The notes: a model not told the origin generated them from the letters alone. A stretch of DNA of 56,425 nucleotides from an uncultured Alistipes sp. (GCA_900544195.1 UQUJ01000011.1:1-56425), one strand, 5' to 3'; positions 17,831-27,056 are shown, counted from the first letter of the stretch. A program made the numbers and translations.

Positions 17831-20020
17831 ATGAAAAAGATAATTTCAGCAATATTCATGGCCTTGGCTATAATCGCATCCTCTTCCTGCTCCAAGCAGG
17901 AGGTGGATGGGAGCGAGGCCCAGACAATATCCGTCAAGGAAAACAATCTTAAGATTCCCGCCAAAGGTGGCGAGGGTACAATCGAGTTCGTTACCGAAGT
18001 CCCTATCGAGGTGACGGTTGACAAGGACTGGTGCCAGGTTTCTGTGAAAGGCAATGTGGCCACTGTCACCGCTCCTGCGAATGAAAGTTATGAGTCCAGG
18101 TATGCCACTGTCACTGTGAAGTCGGGTGACGCTAAGTCTGATTTCACGGTTCAGCAGTTCGGTTTCTACAGCACTGGTTTCAATCCTTCTGGCATCAATG
18201 CTTCCCACAAGGCTGTCTCATTCGATTTCCCTTACGAGTATGATGAGACCATTACTGCGAGTGCGGATGTGGATTGGATCACCGTGACTGTCACCGAGAA
18301 CAACCTTAACGTCGCCATCGCGGAGAACACCATTAAGGGAACACCTGCTGATATGTCGCGTTCGGGAAATGTCGAGTGGAAGCTTGGCCATGACAGCGGT
18401 GTGATTTCCGTGGTTCAAAACAACTTGTCCTACATGAGTGTTGACGCCAACTGGACTGTCCGTTATGGTGGTATCAAGGATTATGAAGGCGAGCAAGCGG
18501 CTTACATTTACAATGATGTGGCTGATCCGGCTCTGTCAGGCAAGTACAGCATCTACTACGTCAGCAAGTCTGAATTCACTGAAAGTGGATTGGAAATGGA
18601 TGATTTCGCAATTGAGGTGGCTGATGCCGTGAGGAAAGAGATAATGTATATTGTTGAACTTTCCAACCAGATGGGATACCCGGCGGAGTTCTCTAATTTC
18701 CTTTACGAGGATAGCGATTACGAGGTGTTCGATCCAATGGATGCCGGCGACTACATCGCGTTTGCGATCGGATTCACTGATGATGGTACCGCCACTGGTC
18801 ACTATGCCTACAGTGATTTCACTGTTACCAGCGGTGGTGGCTCCGCAGAGGGCTATGACGCTTGGCTTGGAGACTGGACAGTCACGAGAGGATCGGCGAC
18901 TGACACTTGGAAGATCTCCACGCTTGAGAAGGGGACCAGCTATACCATCACCGGCATCGAGGGACAGTCATTCCCTGTCACTGCCACTTATGACTCTGCC
19001 ACAAAGGGTATTGAAGTCCGCGCTCAGGATGGACTCGGCACCGTATCGACCCAAAAGTATGGTGAATGCACCGTCGGTCTCTTCGGCGGATGGGGAGAAT
19101 CCAGCTTCGCCAAAGGAACGTATGTGATCTTCACAGGAACCATTTCAGGCAGCACGGCCAAGCTTGCCGCAGGCCATGTGAGCTTCAGCGACGGATCAAG
19201 CCATGATCTTGAGAGAGTCCAGTTCGTCGCTGCCACAGCCGATGGCAAATATCTCACTATCAGTAAGGACAAGACACCTCTGCCTACGACTCTCACCAAG
19301 AAGGGTGGCAGTGGCGACAATCCTGGCGGTGGCGGCTCGGACGCCTACAAGAAATGGCTTGGGAACTGGAGCATAAACGCCGGGGCGTTCGACATCGCCC
19401 TCACTCAGAAGGTTGCTGACAAGACCATCAACATGAAGGGCTGGCAGATGGATCAGGATTTCTTCGAGCCTGCCGAGGTTACATTCGACTCAGAGTCAGG
19501 CAGCATCGTGCTATACGGCAACGATGATGAGCCTATCGCGGGCAATGTTGACATCGGAGCTTCTGAGGGTGCCTGCAATCTGTACTACGTAGGTAAGTTC
19601 ATCCACACTGACGGTAAGGAATATTACATCACGTCCGGTGGTAATGGCCCTTACGATGTGGCGACCGGAACATTGCAGAGCGATGGTTCAGTCAAGTTCA
19701 CCGGAAACTCATTCCAGCTTCAGGGTGGCGGAGACTTTACCTACAACCGTATGGAATTGATCGCTGTGCCTATCTCTGATCCTGACGGAGGTGTGTACAC
19801 CTTCAAGAGCAAGCCTGACGAGTTCCCTCTTACCGGTGTCAAGTCCGGCACCACTTCTGTCAAGACTATGAGTCTGGACAAGACCAAAGGCACTTGGGTC
19901 AAGGTCGACAGGAACAACTTCAGGGCCATATCCGCTAATGGACCATTTGAGTTCTGCACCCCATATAAGGCTCTGCCTGAGGTTTCTCACTTGCTGGGAA
20001 AAAGAATTGTAGTAAAGTAA
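17831..20020 (+). CDS. BACON-domain lipoprotein with WLG modules
   Basis: Modular lipoprotein of 729 residues, Cys20 in the lipobox (SSSC). Residues about 33-108 form a BACON-type domain (LKIPAKGGEGTIEF, DWCQV, then ATVTVKSGDAKSDFTVQQ), and 115-198 a second, weaker one. After a segment at about 205-335 come two similar beta-rich modules, about 342-490 and 503-650, each starting YxxWLGxW and separated by a glycine-rich linker (GGSGDNPGGGGS). The same kind of module occurs in the next gene product. BACON domains usually mediate carbohydrate or mucin binding, and no enzyme domain is seen. Confidence 0.8.
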   Translation: MKKIISAIFMALAIIASSSCSKQEVDGSEAQTISVKENNLKIPAKGGEGTIEFVTEVPIEVTVDKDWCQVSVKGNVATVTAPANESYESRYATVTVKSGDAKSDFTVQQFGFYSTGFNPSGINASHKAVSFDFPYEYDETITASADVDWITVTVTENNLNVAIAENTIKGTPADMSRSGNVEWKLGHDSGVISVVQNNLSYMSVDANWTVRYGGIKDYEGEQAAYIYNDVADPALSGKYSIYYVSKSEFTESGLEMDDFAIEVADAVRKEIMYIVELSNQMGYPAEFSNFLYEDSDYEVFDPMDAGDYIAFAIGFTDDGTATGHYAYSDFTVTSGGGSAEGYDAWLGDWTVTRGSATDTWKISTLEKGTSYTITGIEGQSFPVTATYDSATKGIEVRAQDGLGTVSTQKYGECTVGLFGGWGESSFAKGTYVIFTGTISGSTAKLAAGHVSFSDGSSHDLERVQFVAATADGKYLTISKDKTPLPTTLTKKGGSGDNPGGGGSDAYKKWLGNWSINAGAFDIALTQKVADKTINMKGWQMDQDFFEPAEVTFDSESGSIVLYGNDDEPIAGNVDIGASEGACNLYYVGKFIHTDGKEYYITSGGNGPYDVATGTLQSDGSVKFTGNSFQLQGGGDFTYNRMELIAVPISDPDGGVYTFKSKPDEFPLTGVKSGTTSVKTMSLDKTKGTWVKVDRNNFRAISANGPFEFCTPYKALPEVSHLLGKRIVVK

Positions 20021-20041
20021 AACCATAAAAACAGTCATAAT

Positions 20042-23000
20042 ATGAAGGCAATTAAAACTTTGATGGCTGCCGCCATGACCGCGACATTGACTCTTGCTGG
20101 CGGTTGCGCTGACAACGATGATCTTTACGAAAAGTTTGATGATCTTGTTGTGAGAGTTGACGCCCTTGAAAAAACCGTCAACGAGATCAATAAGATAACT
20201 ATACCTGGAATGCAGTCGATTGTGGCTGCAATCCAGGGTAATATCTACGTCACTTCTGTCACTCCTGGTGACAATGGTTACACAATCACTTTCTCTGACG
20301 GTACCACCGCTGTCATCACAGACGGTGTGGACGGAGAGAAGGGAGACAAGGGCGACACTCCTGTTGTGGGTGTTGTCGAGGCTGACGGAGAGTTCTACTG
20401 GGCAGTTGACGGCAAGCCGCTTCTTGACTCTGCCGGCAACAAGATCCCTGTCCATTCGGCTGTTCCTCAGCTCCGTATCCGTGATGGCAAGTGGCAGATC
20501 TCCTATGACAAAGGTGAGACATGGGCCGACGTGGATGTACTTGGCAATCCTGGTGGCTCCACTATTTCGATCGAGGATGGAGACACAACCGTGACTTTCT
20601 TCATCAACGGCGAGGCCTACACCATCCAGAAGGAGCTTCCTTTCTATTTGGTATTCGACGCTCGCAAGGATCTCGGTGTTCCTGTAGGTGGTGACGAATA
20701 TACTTACCCATATTCCCTCAAAGGTGTTTCAGAAGGAGATGAGGTAGAGGTTGACATCCTCAACTGCACCTCTGGATGGGAGGCCAGGGTGATCTCTCTT
20801 CCTAAAGGAGAGGTGCCTGGCTACATCGGAGTGAAGCACAGTGAGAACGCAACAGGAAAAGTCTTTGTCTATGCCAGCAACGGCCGAGGAAAGACCGACA
20901 TCAAATCTCTTGTCTTTGAGGACGGTGTGCTTACCGCCGAGGCTGACGTCAAGCCTGTCCCTGCGGCAGGTGGTGAGGTCAAAGTTTCCGTGACCACCAA
21001 CATGGACTATGAATTGTATGTTGACAGAACCCAGAAGTGGATCAGCGTGGCTCCTCAGACAAAGGCAACCCATGTCGATGTCTATACCTTGGTTTGCGAG
21101 GCAAACACGACGGCTTCGTTCCGTTCCGCGGAGGTTGATGTCATCAACACTGTGACGGGTGAGACTCCTAATGTCTTCTATGTCATCCAGTACCCTGCCG
21201 AGACTGTGGCCACCGACATCGCTTCCCTTGCCAATGTGGCTGACAATACTCCGGTCACCCTTTACAAGGAGACCGTCCTTGCCACTTCTGATAACTCCGC
21301 TGTTGTTTCCGATGGAACAAGCTGCCTGTACGTGACAGGAGCCACCTCCGCGCTTCCTGTCGGCAAGGTGATCACTCTGAACGGTGTGAAGAAGACTGAT
21401 AAGGAGACGGAGGTCGTTTCGGTTGAGGCCACTTCATACGAAGTGACGGCCGAGACATCCAGTGTGACCGCCCCGACATCTTCCTATCTCGGCTGGGTGA
21501 CTGAATTCCCTGCGTACGTCATCACTTCCGGCAAACTTGAGAAGGAAGGTGACACATATTTCATCAAGGCTCCGATGGGACAGAAAGTGGTGTTTGAAGC
21601 TCCGCTTGCGTCGTTCGATCTCGCTTCCAAGGTAGGAGGATATGTGAATGTCTATGGCTATGTCACATCATCCGTTTATCCGGAGGGTGAGAAAGCTGAG
21701 ACTTGCTCTATGATCCTTAACGCCGTTTCCGCGATCGAATTCAAGGAGAACAACGCATGGACGCTTTCATACAGCACTGATCCTGAAGACAAGAAGTACC
21801 CAGAGGTCATCACCAACACTGTGAGTGGCTCAACAGTGCCTTACACCCTAACCTTCTATTCTGAAGAGGATTATGCGAAACTTGGCGGATCACCTGTGAA
21901 CGCCGCCTTGCGGCTCAGCGATGACGTGCTGTACTATTTCGATCTGTTTGGCGATGTCTACGACCGTGATGAAATCTATAATATGCTTGTCCACGCTGAT
22001 GGCTCAACCGGTTCAGACAGCTTCGGAGAGAAGGACTTCGGCAAATATGTGGCTGTGGCCGCGGGAATCGCCGCTGACGGAACTCCTACCGGTGACTACA
22101 AGACTTTTGAATTCGAAAAGAAGGAACCTGTCTCTGTCGCTACGTATGCCGACTTCATCGGAAGATGGAAAATGGGTGACAACGTCTTGACCGTCTCTGA
22201 GAAAGTTAATGGCAGCACTTACAATGTTACCGGACTTCCAAACCAGGACGAGAACGGATTTGCGCCTGTTGAGGCTGAGTTCTCTGACGGAAAGTTCATC
22301 CTCAAGGAGCAGAAGCTTTCAGAGGCATGGAACAATCCGAAATATGGTGACTGTGACATTTATCTTTCCGGAAAGTTCAACTACAATTATAAGGTTTACG
22401 CCGCTTATGGATGGAACATCGAAGATCCGTCAGTCATTCTTACTGGTTACGTCCTTGAAAAAGGAGGCGGTATGACCGTTTACGCCGGTTCTTGTGAGAA
22501 AGGTAAATTCCTCTCATTCTGCCTGACTTGGCAGATACAGGCCGGAGAGAACGCAGGCAAGGGCAATTTCTGGCCAGAGGTGATAATTTCGGACATGACA
22601 AAGCTCAAGGAGGCCTCGTCTGCATACAAAGCTTGGCTCGGAAGCTACACCCTCAGCACAAAGTCTATAAAGACAGGTAATGACACAACCTACAATGTTG
22701 TCCTTAGGGAAGCCCTTCCTGACGAGACGATCGCTTTGGATGGCATAGGAATCGATGGCATTCCTCTCATTTATGATGCGGAAGGCGACAAGTGCTCACT
22801 GGTCTATGGTAACTTCTCTTCAAGTTCATCCTACAATTTCTATGTCTCTGGAATCACCAATGACGATTATGTCTGCACCGGTGATCCTGACACAGGAGAG
22901 ATCGCCACTGTCACCAAGTCTGCGGACAAGACCATCAAGTTCGAGAACGTGGTGTATAAGCTGTCCGAAGAAAGGCCGGAGGTCTATGCCAAGTACTGGG

Positions 23001-23275
23001 GTGTTCTGGGGCTGTCCACATCAACTAAGAAATGGTACACTTTCTCAGATGCCGACTACATAGTAAATCCGGCGACGTTGACTCCGTCAGCCGCCTCCGA
23101 GTCGGTAAAGAGCCTCTCCGCTCCAAAGACCGGCAAGAGTGTTCGTTTTGACACCAAGTCGCTTCCGTCAAGTATGACCATTGCACGTGACACTAAGTTA
23201 CGCGATGCTCAAGACAAGAAAGTGGACGCGAGAACCGCGAAATCCGGCCGCGCCAAGCTTCTTGAATTGAAATAA
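20042..23275 (+). CDS. Large modular surface lipoprotein, PL29-N/DUF4988-like N-terminus
   Basis: Lipoprotein of 1077 residues, lipobox Cys22 (LAGGC). The N-terminus has a short coiled coil (about 27-52), a beta segment ending in SDGTTAVITDG, and a tiny collagen-like stretch GEKGDKGDTP (98-107). This matches the PL29 N-terminal / DUF4988 architecture of Bacteroidota surface proteins. A BACON-like domain lies near 295-386 (PVPAAGGEVKVSVTTNMDYEL). An OB-like segment follows (VTLYKETVLATSDNSAVVSDG), then WLG-type modules related to those of the preceding gene. No lyase catalytic domain follows, so it is probably a binding or structural protein. It is the last gene of the SusCD operon before a hairpin terminator. 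Confidence 0.75.
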   Translation: MKAIKTLMAAAMTATLTLAGGCADNDDLYEKFDDLVVRVDALEKTVNEINKITIPGMQSIVAAIQGNIYVTSVTPGDNGYTITFSDGTTAVITDGVDGEKGDKGDTPVVGVVEADGEFYWAVDGKPLLDSAGNKIPVHSAVPQLRIRDGKWQISYDKGETWADVDVLGNPGGSTISIEDGDTTVTFFINGEAYTIQKELPFYLVFDARKDLGVPVGGDEYTYPYSLKGVSEGDEVEVDILNCTSGWEARVISLPKGEVPGYIGVKHSENATGKVFVYASNGRGKTDIKSLVFEDGVLTAEADVKPVPAAGGEVKVSVTTNMDYELYVDRTQKWISVAPQTKATHVDVYTLVCEANTTASFRSAEVDVINTVTGETPNVFYVIQYPAETVATDIASLANVADNTPVTLYKETVLATSDNSAVVSDGTSCLYVTGATSALPVGKVITLNGVKKTDKETEVVSVEATSYEVTAETSSVTAPTSSYLGWVTEFPAYVITSGKLEKEGDTYFIKAPMGQKVVFEAPLASFDLASKVGGYVNVYGYVTSSVYPEGEKAETCSMILNAVSAIEFKENNAWTLSYSTDPEDKKYPEVITNTVSGSTVPYTLTFYSEEDYAKLGGSPVNAALRLSDDVLYYFDLFGDVYDRDEIYNMLVHADGSTGSDSFGEKDFGKYVAVAAGIAADGTPTGDYKTFEFEKKEPVSVATYADFIGRWKMGDNVLTVSEKVNGSTYNVTGLPNQDENGFAPVEAEFSDGKFILKEQKLSEAWNNPKYGDCDIYLSGKFNYNYKVYAAYGWNIEDPSVILTGYVLEKGGGMTVYAGSCEKGKFLSFCLTWQIQAGENAGKGNFWPEVIISDMTKLKEASSAYKAWLGSYTLSTKSIKTGNDTTYNVVLREALPDETIALDGIGIDGIPLIYDAEGDKCSLVYGNFSSSSSYNFYVSGITNDDYVCTGDPDTGEIATVTKSADKTIKFENVVYKLSEERPEVYAKYWGVLGLSTSTKKWYTFSDADYIVNPATLTPSAASESVKSLSAPKTGKSVRFDTKSLPSSMTIARDTKLRDAQDKKVDARTAKSGRAKLLELK

Positions 23276-23281
23276 TTTATA

Positions 23282-23289
23282 TACCTTTG
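23282..23289 (+). promoter_or_regulatory. -7-like box before the S8 protease gene
   Basis: TACCTTTG matches TAnnTTTG, but the -33 element is poor (CTTG 17 bases upstream). Any transcript from it would begin close to the hairpin at 23297-23328. Confidence 0.35.
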
Positions 23290-23296
23290 ATTTTTC

Positions 23297-23333
23297 AAGG
23301 GATCCGGATTGTACGGTTCGGATCCCTTTTTTT
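23297..23333 (+). terminator. Intrinsic terminator abutting the S8 protease start
   Basis: AAGGGATCCG (23297-23306) pairs perfectly with CGGATCCCTT (23319-23328) around a 12-base loop, with seven T at 23327-23333. The T-run ends 7 bases before the ATG at 23341. It should end the SusCD operon transcript, and it could also act as an attenuator for the protease gene. Confidence 0.75.
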
Positions 23334-23340
23334 CGAAAAT

Positions 23341-25629
23341 ATGAAAGTAAGTTCACTCTTATCTGCGGCTGCTCTGCTCGCGGCCTCGTCATTTTTGTTC
23401 TTTTCCTGTTCCAAATCGGAGCATGCATTGTCGTCTGACAGGGGGAATGCAAAGCCTTCCGGTCTTCAAGAGCAACGCCCCTATACTCAAGACGAGATTG
23501 ATAAGGCAATTTATATTCCTGGATCAATGATCGTGAAATTGACGCCTGAAGCCGCGGATGCGATGGAGAAGGGGAGTGCTTTGCTATCTTCTGTCTCAGA
23601 GAGCCTTGGTGTCAAGCATGCCGAGCGTCTTTTCCCTGACGCCGGCGAATATGAACCGCTTCACAGAAAATGTGGCCTCCATCAGTACTACATCGTGGAC
23701 TTCGATTCTGCTCTGCCTCTTGCCAAGGCTCAGGAGATTCTCGGATCACTTGACGGCGTAGAGGCTTCTGAAAAACGTAACATAATCTGCAGGTCCGCTT
23801 CCACCAACGATCCTGGCTACGCCTACCTTTGGGAATATTCAGGTCGCTACAGCATCAATGTCGAGGACGCCTGGAAGTACACAACCGGAGATCCTTCGGT
23901 CGTTGTCTGTGTCGTTGACGGAGGGATCGACCTCAAGCATGAGGATCTGGCTTGGAACTGTGGCAGTGTCAACTGGAATTTCGTGAGAAACAGCTCAAAT
24001 ATTATCCCTGAAGACCATGGATGTCATGTCGCCGGCACAATCGCAGGGGTCAGAAACAATGGAAAGGGACTTGCGGGAATAGCTGGAGGTGACTATGCGG
24101 CCGGGAAAAAGGGCGTGACTTTGATGAGCGCTCAGGTTTTCCAGGGGAACAGTACTGCCTCAAGTTTCCAAAATGCTATAGTTTGGGGTGCGGACAACGG
24201 AGCGGTCATCAGCCAGAACAGCTGGGGCAATGACTATGACTTCGATGGTAACGATGTGCTTTCCGCCTATGAGAAGGACTATGCCTTGCGGGACAGGATT
24301 TCCTCTTCAATGGCGGCTGCGATTGATTATTTTATCGCTTATGCCGGGTGTGACAAGGATGGCAACCAAAAGCCGGGCTCTCCAATGAAAGGAGGTCTGG
24401 TAGTCTTCGCGGCGGGAAATGATGGCATAGCAAACGGTGTTCCGGCGTCATACGCGCCGGTGATCGCGGTTGGCGCTTCCAAAATGACAGGCAGGCTGTC
24501 CTCATTCTCCAACTATGGTAGTTGGGTGGACATCTGCGCTCCTGGAGAGAGCATCTACAGTTGTGTGGCTTCAGGATCTTACGACCTTTACAATGGAACC
24601 TCGATGGCCTGTCCTCATGTCTCGGGAGCTTTGGCTTTGCTGCTCTCTCAATTCGGAGGAGAAGGGTTCACCAACGAGAATCTGAAGGAAGTCCTTCTTG
24701 AAGGTGCAAACGCGAGCCTGATAAACTACAATGGCAAGGCAATGGGCCCATACCTCGATGTTATGGGCTCGATGAGATACGGCCTTTCCAAGTACGGGAG
24801 AGAGAATAACAATCCCCCGGTCATAGAGACATCCTATACGGGTGATTTCAAATTCCGCCAGTGGGAGAGCGTGTCGATTCCGTTCACCGTGTCGGATCCT
24901 GATGGCGACAATGTCGAGGTCACTACAGATTTTGAGGGAAGGGCGAAACTGGTCCGCGGTTCCAAGGATCCTGATGTCTACAACTTTGAGATCCTGTGCG
25001 AGTTAGTCTCCGATTTCACACCTAAGAAGGCAAAGATCACAGCGACTGACGTTTATGGCGGCACGGCGGAATATGAATTTGCCTATCAGGTGATCGAGAA
25101 CCATCCGCCGGTTGTCTCAGAGCCCATCAATGACGTTGTCCTTTCCGGCGACGGAAAGATGTCTGCCTATCTGGACGGTGTGTTCTCGGATCCTGACGAC
25201 GAGCCTCTGGAATATTCCGCGAAGATTTCTCCTGACGGTGTCGCTGATGTCTCGATCAGTGGCGACGGCAAGCTTGTTGTCGCCAAAAAGCAAAATGGCT
25301 TGGCGGTGATCACCGTGACAGCCAAGGATCGCCTTGGCGCTAAGGTCTCAACCGATTTCAAGATTGTCGCACGTGATGAAAGTTATACTGTTGACTACTA
25401 TCCGAACCCTGTCCGTGATTTCTTGAATGTCCGTCCAGGCAGCACCGCGGTTGTTGATGTCATGGTGAAGATAGCCTCCACATCCGGGTCTGTCATTCTT
25501 GAGAAGAAGGTTTCGTGCAATGTGTTCGATCCGGCCAGGATAGACATGAGCGCCTTTGCTCCTGGAGAGTACAAACTTGGGCTGACTGTGGGTGCGGATA
25601 AGTATGATTATGTTATTGTCAAGAGGTAG
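23341..25629 (+). CDS. S8 subtilisin-like serine protease with T9SS C-terminal domain
   Basis: Secreted protease of 762 residues. The N-terminal signal ends in a possible lipobox (LFFSC, Cys23). An inhibitor-I9-like propeptide covers about 58-150. The catalytic domain shows Asp193 (VVDGG), His226 (DHGCHVAGT), the oxyanion Asn360 (AAGND) and Ser421 (GTSMACPH), so the triad is intact. Two Ig/cadherin-like beta domains follow (NNPPVIE and NHPPVVS starts). The C-terminal roughly 75 residues (YYPNPVRDFLNV to the end) form a type A T9SS sorting domain. The ATG at 23341 gives a proper signal peptide; the open frame extends upstream to 23287. The PorV/PorQ-like gene begins 1 base after the stop. Confidence 0.92.
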   Translation: MKVSSLLSAAALLAASSFLFFSCSKSEHALSSDRGNAKPSGLQEQRPYTQDEIDKAIYIPGSMIVKLTPEAADAMEKGSALLSSVSESLGVKHAERLFPDAGEYEPLHRKCGLHQYYIVDFDSALPLAKAQEILGSLDGVEASEKRNIICRSASTNDPGYAYLWEYSGRYSINVEDAWKYTTGDPSVVVCVVDGGIDLKHEDLAWNCGSVNWNFVRNSSNIIPEDHGCHVAGTIAGVRNNGKGLAGIAGGDYAAGKKGVTLMSAQVFQGNSTASSFQNAIVWGADNGAVISQNSWGNDYDFDGNDVLSAYEKDYALRDRISSSMAAAIDYFIAYAGCDKDGNQKPGSPMKGGLVVFAAGNDGIANGVPASYAPVIAVGASKMTGRLSSFSNYGSWVDICAPGESIYSCVASGSYDLYNGTSMACPHVSGALALLLSQFGGEGFTNENLKEVLLEGANASLINYNGKAMGPYLDVMGSMRYGLSKYGRENNNPPVIETSYTGDFKFRQWESVSIPFTVSDPDGDNVEVTTDFEGRAKLVRGSKDPDVYNFEILCELVSDFTPKKAKITATDVYGGTAEYEFAYQVIENHPPVVSEPINDVVLSGDGKMSAYLDGVFSDPDDEPLEYSAKISPDGVADVSISGDGKLVVAKKQNGLAVITVTAKDRLGAKVSTDFKIVARDESYTVDYYPNPVRDFLNVRPGSTAVVDVMVKIASTSGSVILEKKVSCNVFDPARIDMSAFAPGEYKLGLTVGADKYDYVIVKR

Positions 25630-25630
25630 A

Positions 25631-26539
25631 ATGAAAAGAGTATTGATCGTGGTCTTCGCCGCTCTTTTGCCGGCGTTCCACTTGCAAGCCCAGGATGAGG
25701 CGTTCGGTTGGATGTGTCAGAGGAATGACCCTGTTTCAGTGGCCATGGCCGGTGTCTCTCTTGCTCCGTCTTCAGACATTTCGTTTTCAGCGTTCCGGAA
25801 TCCTGCGGTGATTCCATATTCGGAGAGTCGTTTTGCGGTGACAGCGGCATATTCACCCGCTGTTGGTGACATGACAACCGGTGGGTTGGATGTCGGCGTA
25901 GGCATGAAGACAGGAGAACGTCTGGGATTTTCTGTCGCCGGTAATTACAATTCATGCGGTGAGTATGAGGTCATAGACGACTCTGGCAACCGCAACGGTA
26001 TGTTCAAGACATCTTCCATGATGTTTTCCGCAGGTTTGGGACTGAAGGTGATTGACGCGCTGAGTGTTGGCATCAATCTGAAATATGCCGGCGAGAGGCT
26101 TGCCTCTGACTCGAACCAAGGTGTGTTCGCGTCAGATGTGTATGCTTTGTACCGTTGGAGGATGCTTCGCTTCAGCGCCGGACTTGCCAATGTGGGCACT
26201 TCTGTCAAGGATGCCTCCGGATCGTCTTATCATATACCTTCGTCAGTGCGGCTGGCGGCTGGCTATGGCCAGACTTTCGAGGAAAAACATTCCCTTGAGG
26301 CCGGAATGGACGCTGATTGTTTTTTTGCCGGAAAGTTCGCTGTTTCCGGAGGAGTTCAGTACGGATTCAACGGCATGGTGTTCGCGCGTGTCGGCTATCG
26401 AGCGTCCGGTTCTGATGTGATCGCGTCCGGAGTGTCAGCCGGCCTTGGGTGCAAATTCCACGGAGTGAGGGTGGATTTCGCCTACCAGAGAGCTTCATCT
26501 TTGAATATTTTGGCGTTCTCTTTGGGCTACAGTTTTTAA
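25631..26539 (+). CDS. PorV/PorQ-like outer-membrane barrel protein
   Basis: Outer-membrane beta-barrel of 302 residues with a signal peptide cut near HLQAQ. The sequence (DPVSVAMAGVSLAPSSD, FSAFRNPAVIP) carries the start typical of the PorV/PorQ (UPF0164) FadL-like family and ends in an aromatic barrel strand (LGYSF). PorV and PorQ shuttle or hold T9SS cargo at the cell surface. This gene lies directly after a protease bearing a T9SS sorting domain, with a gap of 1 base, so a dedicated cargo/partner pair is an attractive inference. It could instead be a paralogue without a secretion role. Confidence 0.82.
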   Translation: MKRVLIVVFAALLPAFHLQAQDEAFGWMCQRNDPVSVAMAGVSLAPSSDISFSAFRNPAVIPYSESRFAVTAAYSPAVGDMTTGGLDVGVGMKTGERLGFSVAGNYNSCGEYEVIDDSGNRNGMFKTSSMMFSAGLGLKVIDALSVGINLKYAGERLASDSNQGVFASDVYALYRWRMLRFSAGLANVGTSVKDASGSSYHIPSSVRLAAGYGQTFEEKHSLEAGMDADCFFAGKFAVSGGVQYGFNGMVFARVGYRASGSDVIASGVSAGLGCKFHGVRVDFAYQRASSLNILAFSLGYSF

Positions 26540-26583
26540 GTAACCTTCAAAAAATAACCTGCATCATCTTAAGGAATCTTTTC

Positions 26584-26690
26584 GGTCTATATCTCTTTTC
26601 TCATCAGTCATGTGCCACCGGCACACTCCTTCTTCGAAAATAGATCTATCCTCGAAAATATTCTCTTAATCTGAGGCAACTTATTTTTTT
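26584..26690 (+). repeat. tRNA-adjacent dispersed repeat, copy A
   Basis: The first 76 bases (26584-26659) match, inverted, 26981-27056 on the other side of tRNA-Leu with 8 differences and no gaps. Bases 26631-26685 match, inverted, the last 55 bases of the window near initiator tRNA with 2 differences. This copy holds both parts of the unit. No protein is encoded in it. Confidence 0.85.
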
Positions 26691-26721
26691 CATGTTACTA
26701 AATTATGTATCCGTGCCTGAT

Positions 26722-26756
26722 TTTGTTTGCGATTTCGCAAATATTCCGTATATTTG
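26722..26756 (+). promoter_or_regulatory. tRNA-Leu promoter
   Basis: TTTG (26726-26729), 19 bases, then TATATTTG (26749-26756): a perfect Bacteroidota sigma-ABfr-type promoter 14 bases before the tRNA. Confidence 0.85.
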
Positions 26757-26769
26757 CAATCCACTTCAA

Positions 26770-26852
26770 GCGCGGGTGGCGAAATGGTAGACGCGCTAGT
26801 TTCAGGAGCTAGTGTCAATTGCGACGTGTGAGTTCGACTCTCATCCCGCGCA
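26770..26852 (+). tRNA. tRNA-Leu (anticodon CAG)
   Basis: 83-nt class II tRNA with acceptor GCGCGGG pairing with CCCGCGC and discriminator A. The D arm contains GGTAGAC. The anticodon stem CTAGT/GCTAG encloses loop TTCAGGA, giving CAG. There is a short variable arm, and the T arm contains GTTCGAC. CCA is not encoded. It reads CUG leucine codons. Confidence 0.95.
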
Positions 26853-26859
26853 CAAGGAA

Positions 26860-26896
26860 CGAGGACGGCCGGTAGGTCGCCCTCGTTTTCTTTTTC
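26860..26896 (+). terminator. Terminator after tRNA-Leu
   Basis: CGAGG (26860-26864) pairs with CCTCG (26881-26885), with weaker pairing inside, followed by TTTTCTTTTTC. Confidence 0.65.
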
Positions 26897-26980
26897 AGGT
26901 GTGCGCTGAAAAGCTGCTTTCCGGTAAGCCGTAAAATGATTATGTAAGCGTAAAAAAACAGCTTCTAAATTTTGTGTCGG

Positions 26981-27056
26981 ATTTATGAGGATAGATTTCT
27001 TTTGGAAGAAGGAGTATGCCGGTGGCACATGACTGATGAGAAAAGAAATATAGGCC
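26981..27056 (-). repeat. tRNA-adjacent dispersed repeat, copy B (inverted)
   Basis: Reverse complement of 26584-26659 over 76 bases with 8 differences. With copy A it brackets tRNA-Leu as a 76-bp inverted repeat about 320 bases apart. Confidence 0.85.

Noticed and set aside
10649..23275. Reading the SusC/SusD region as a polysaccharide utilisation locus
   Set aside because: No glycoside hydrolase, polysaccharide lyase catalytic or sulfatase domain, and no SusR-like or hybrid two-component regulator is seen.
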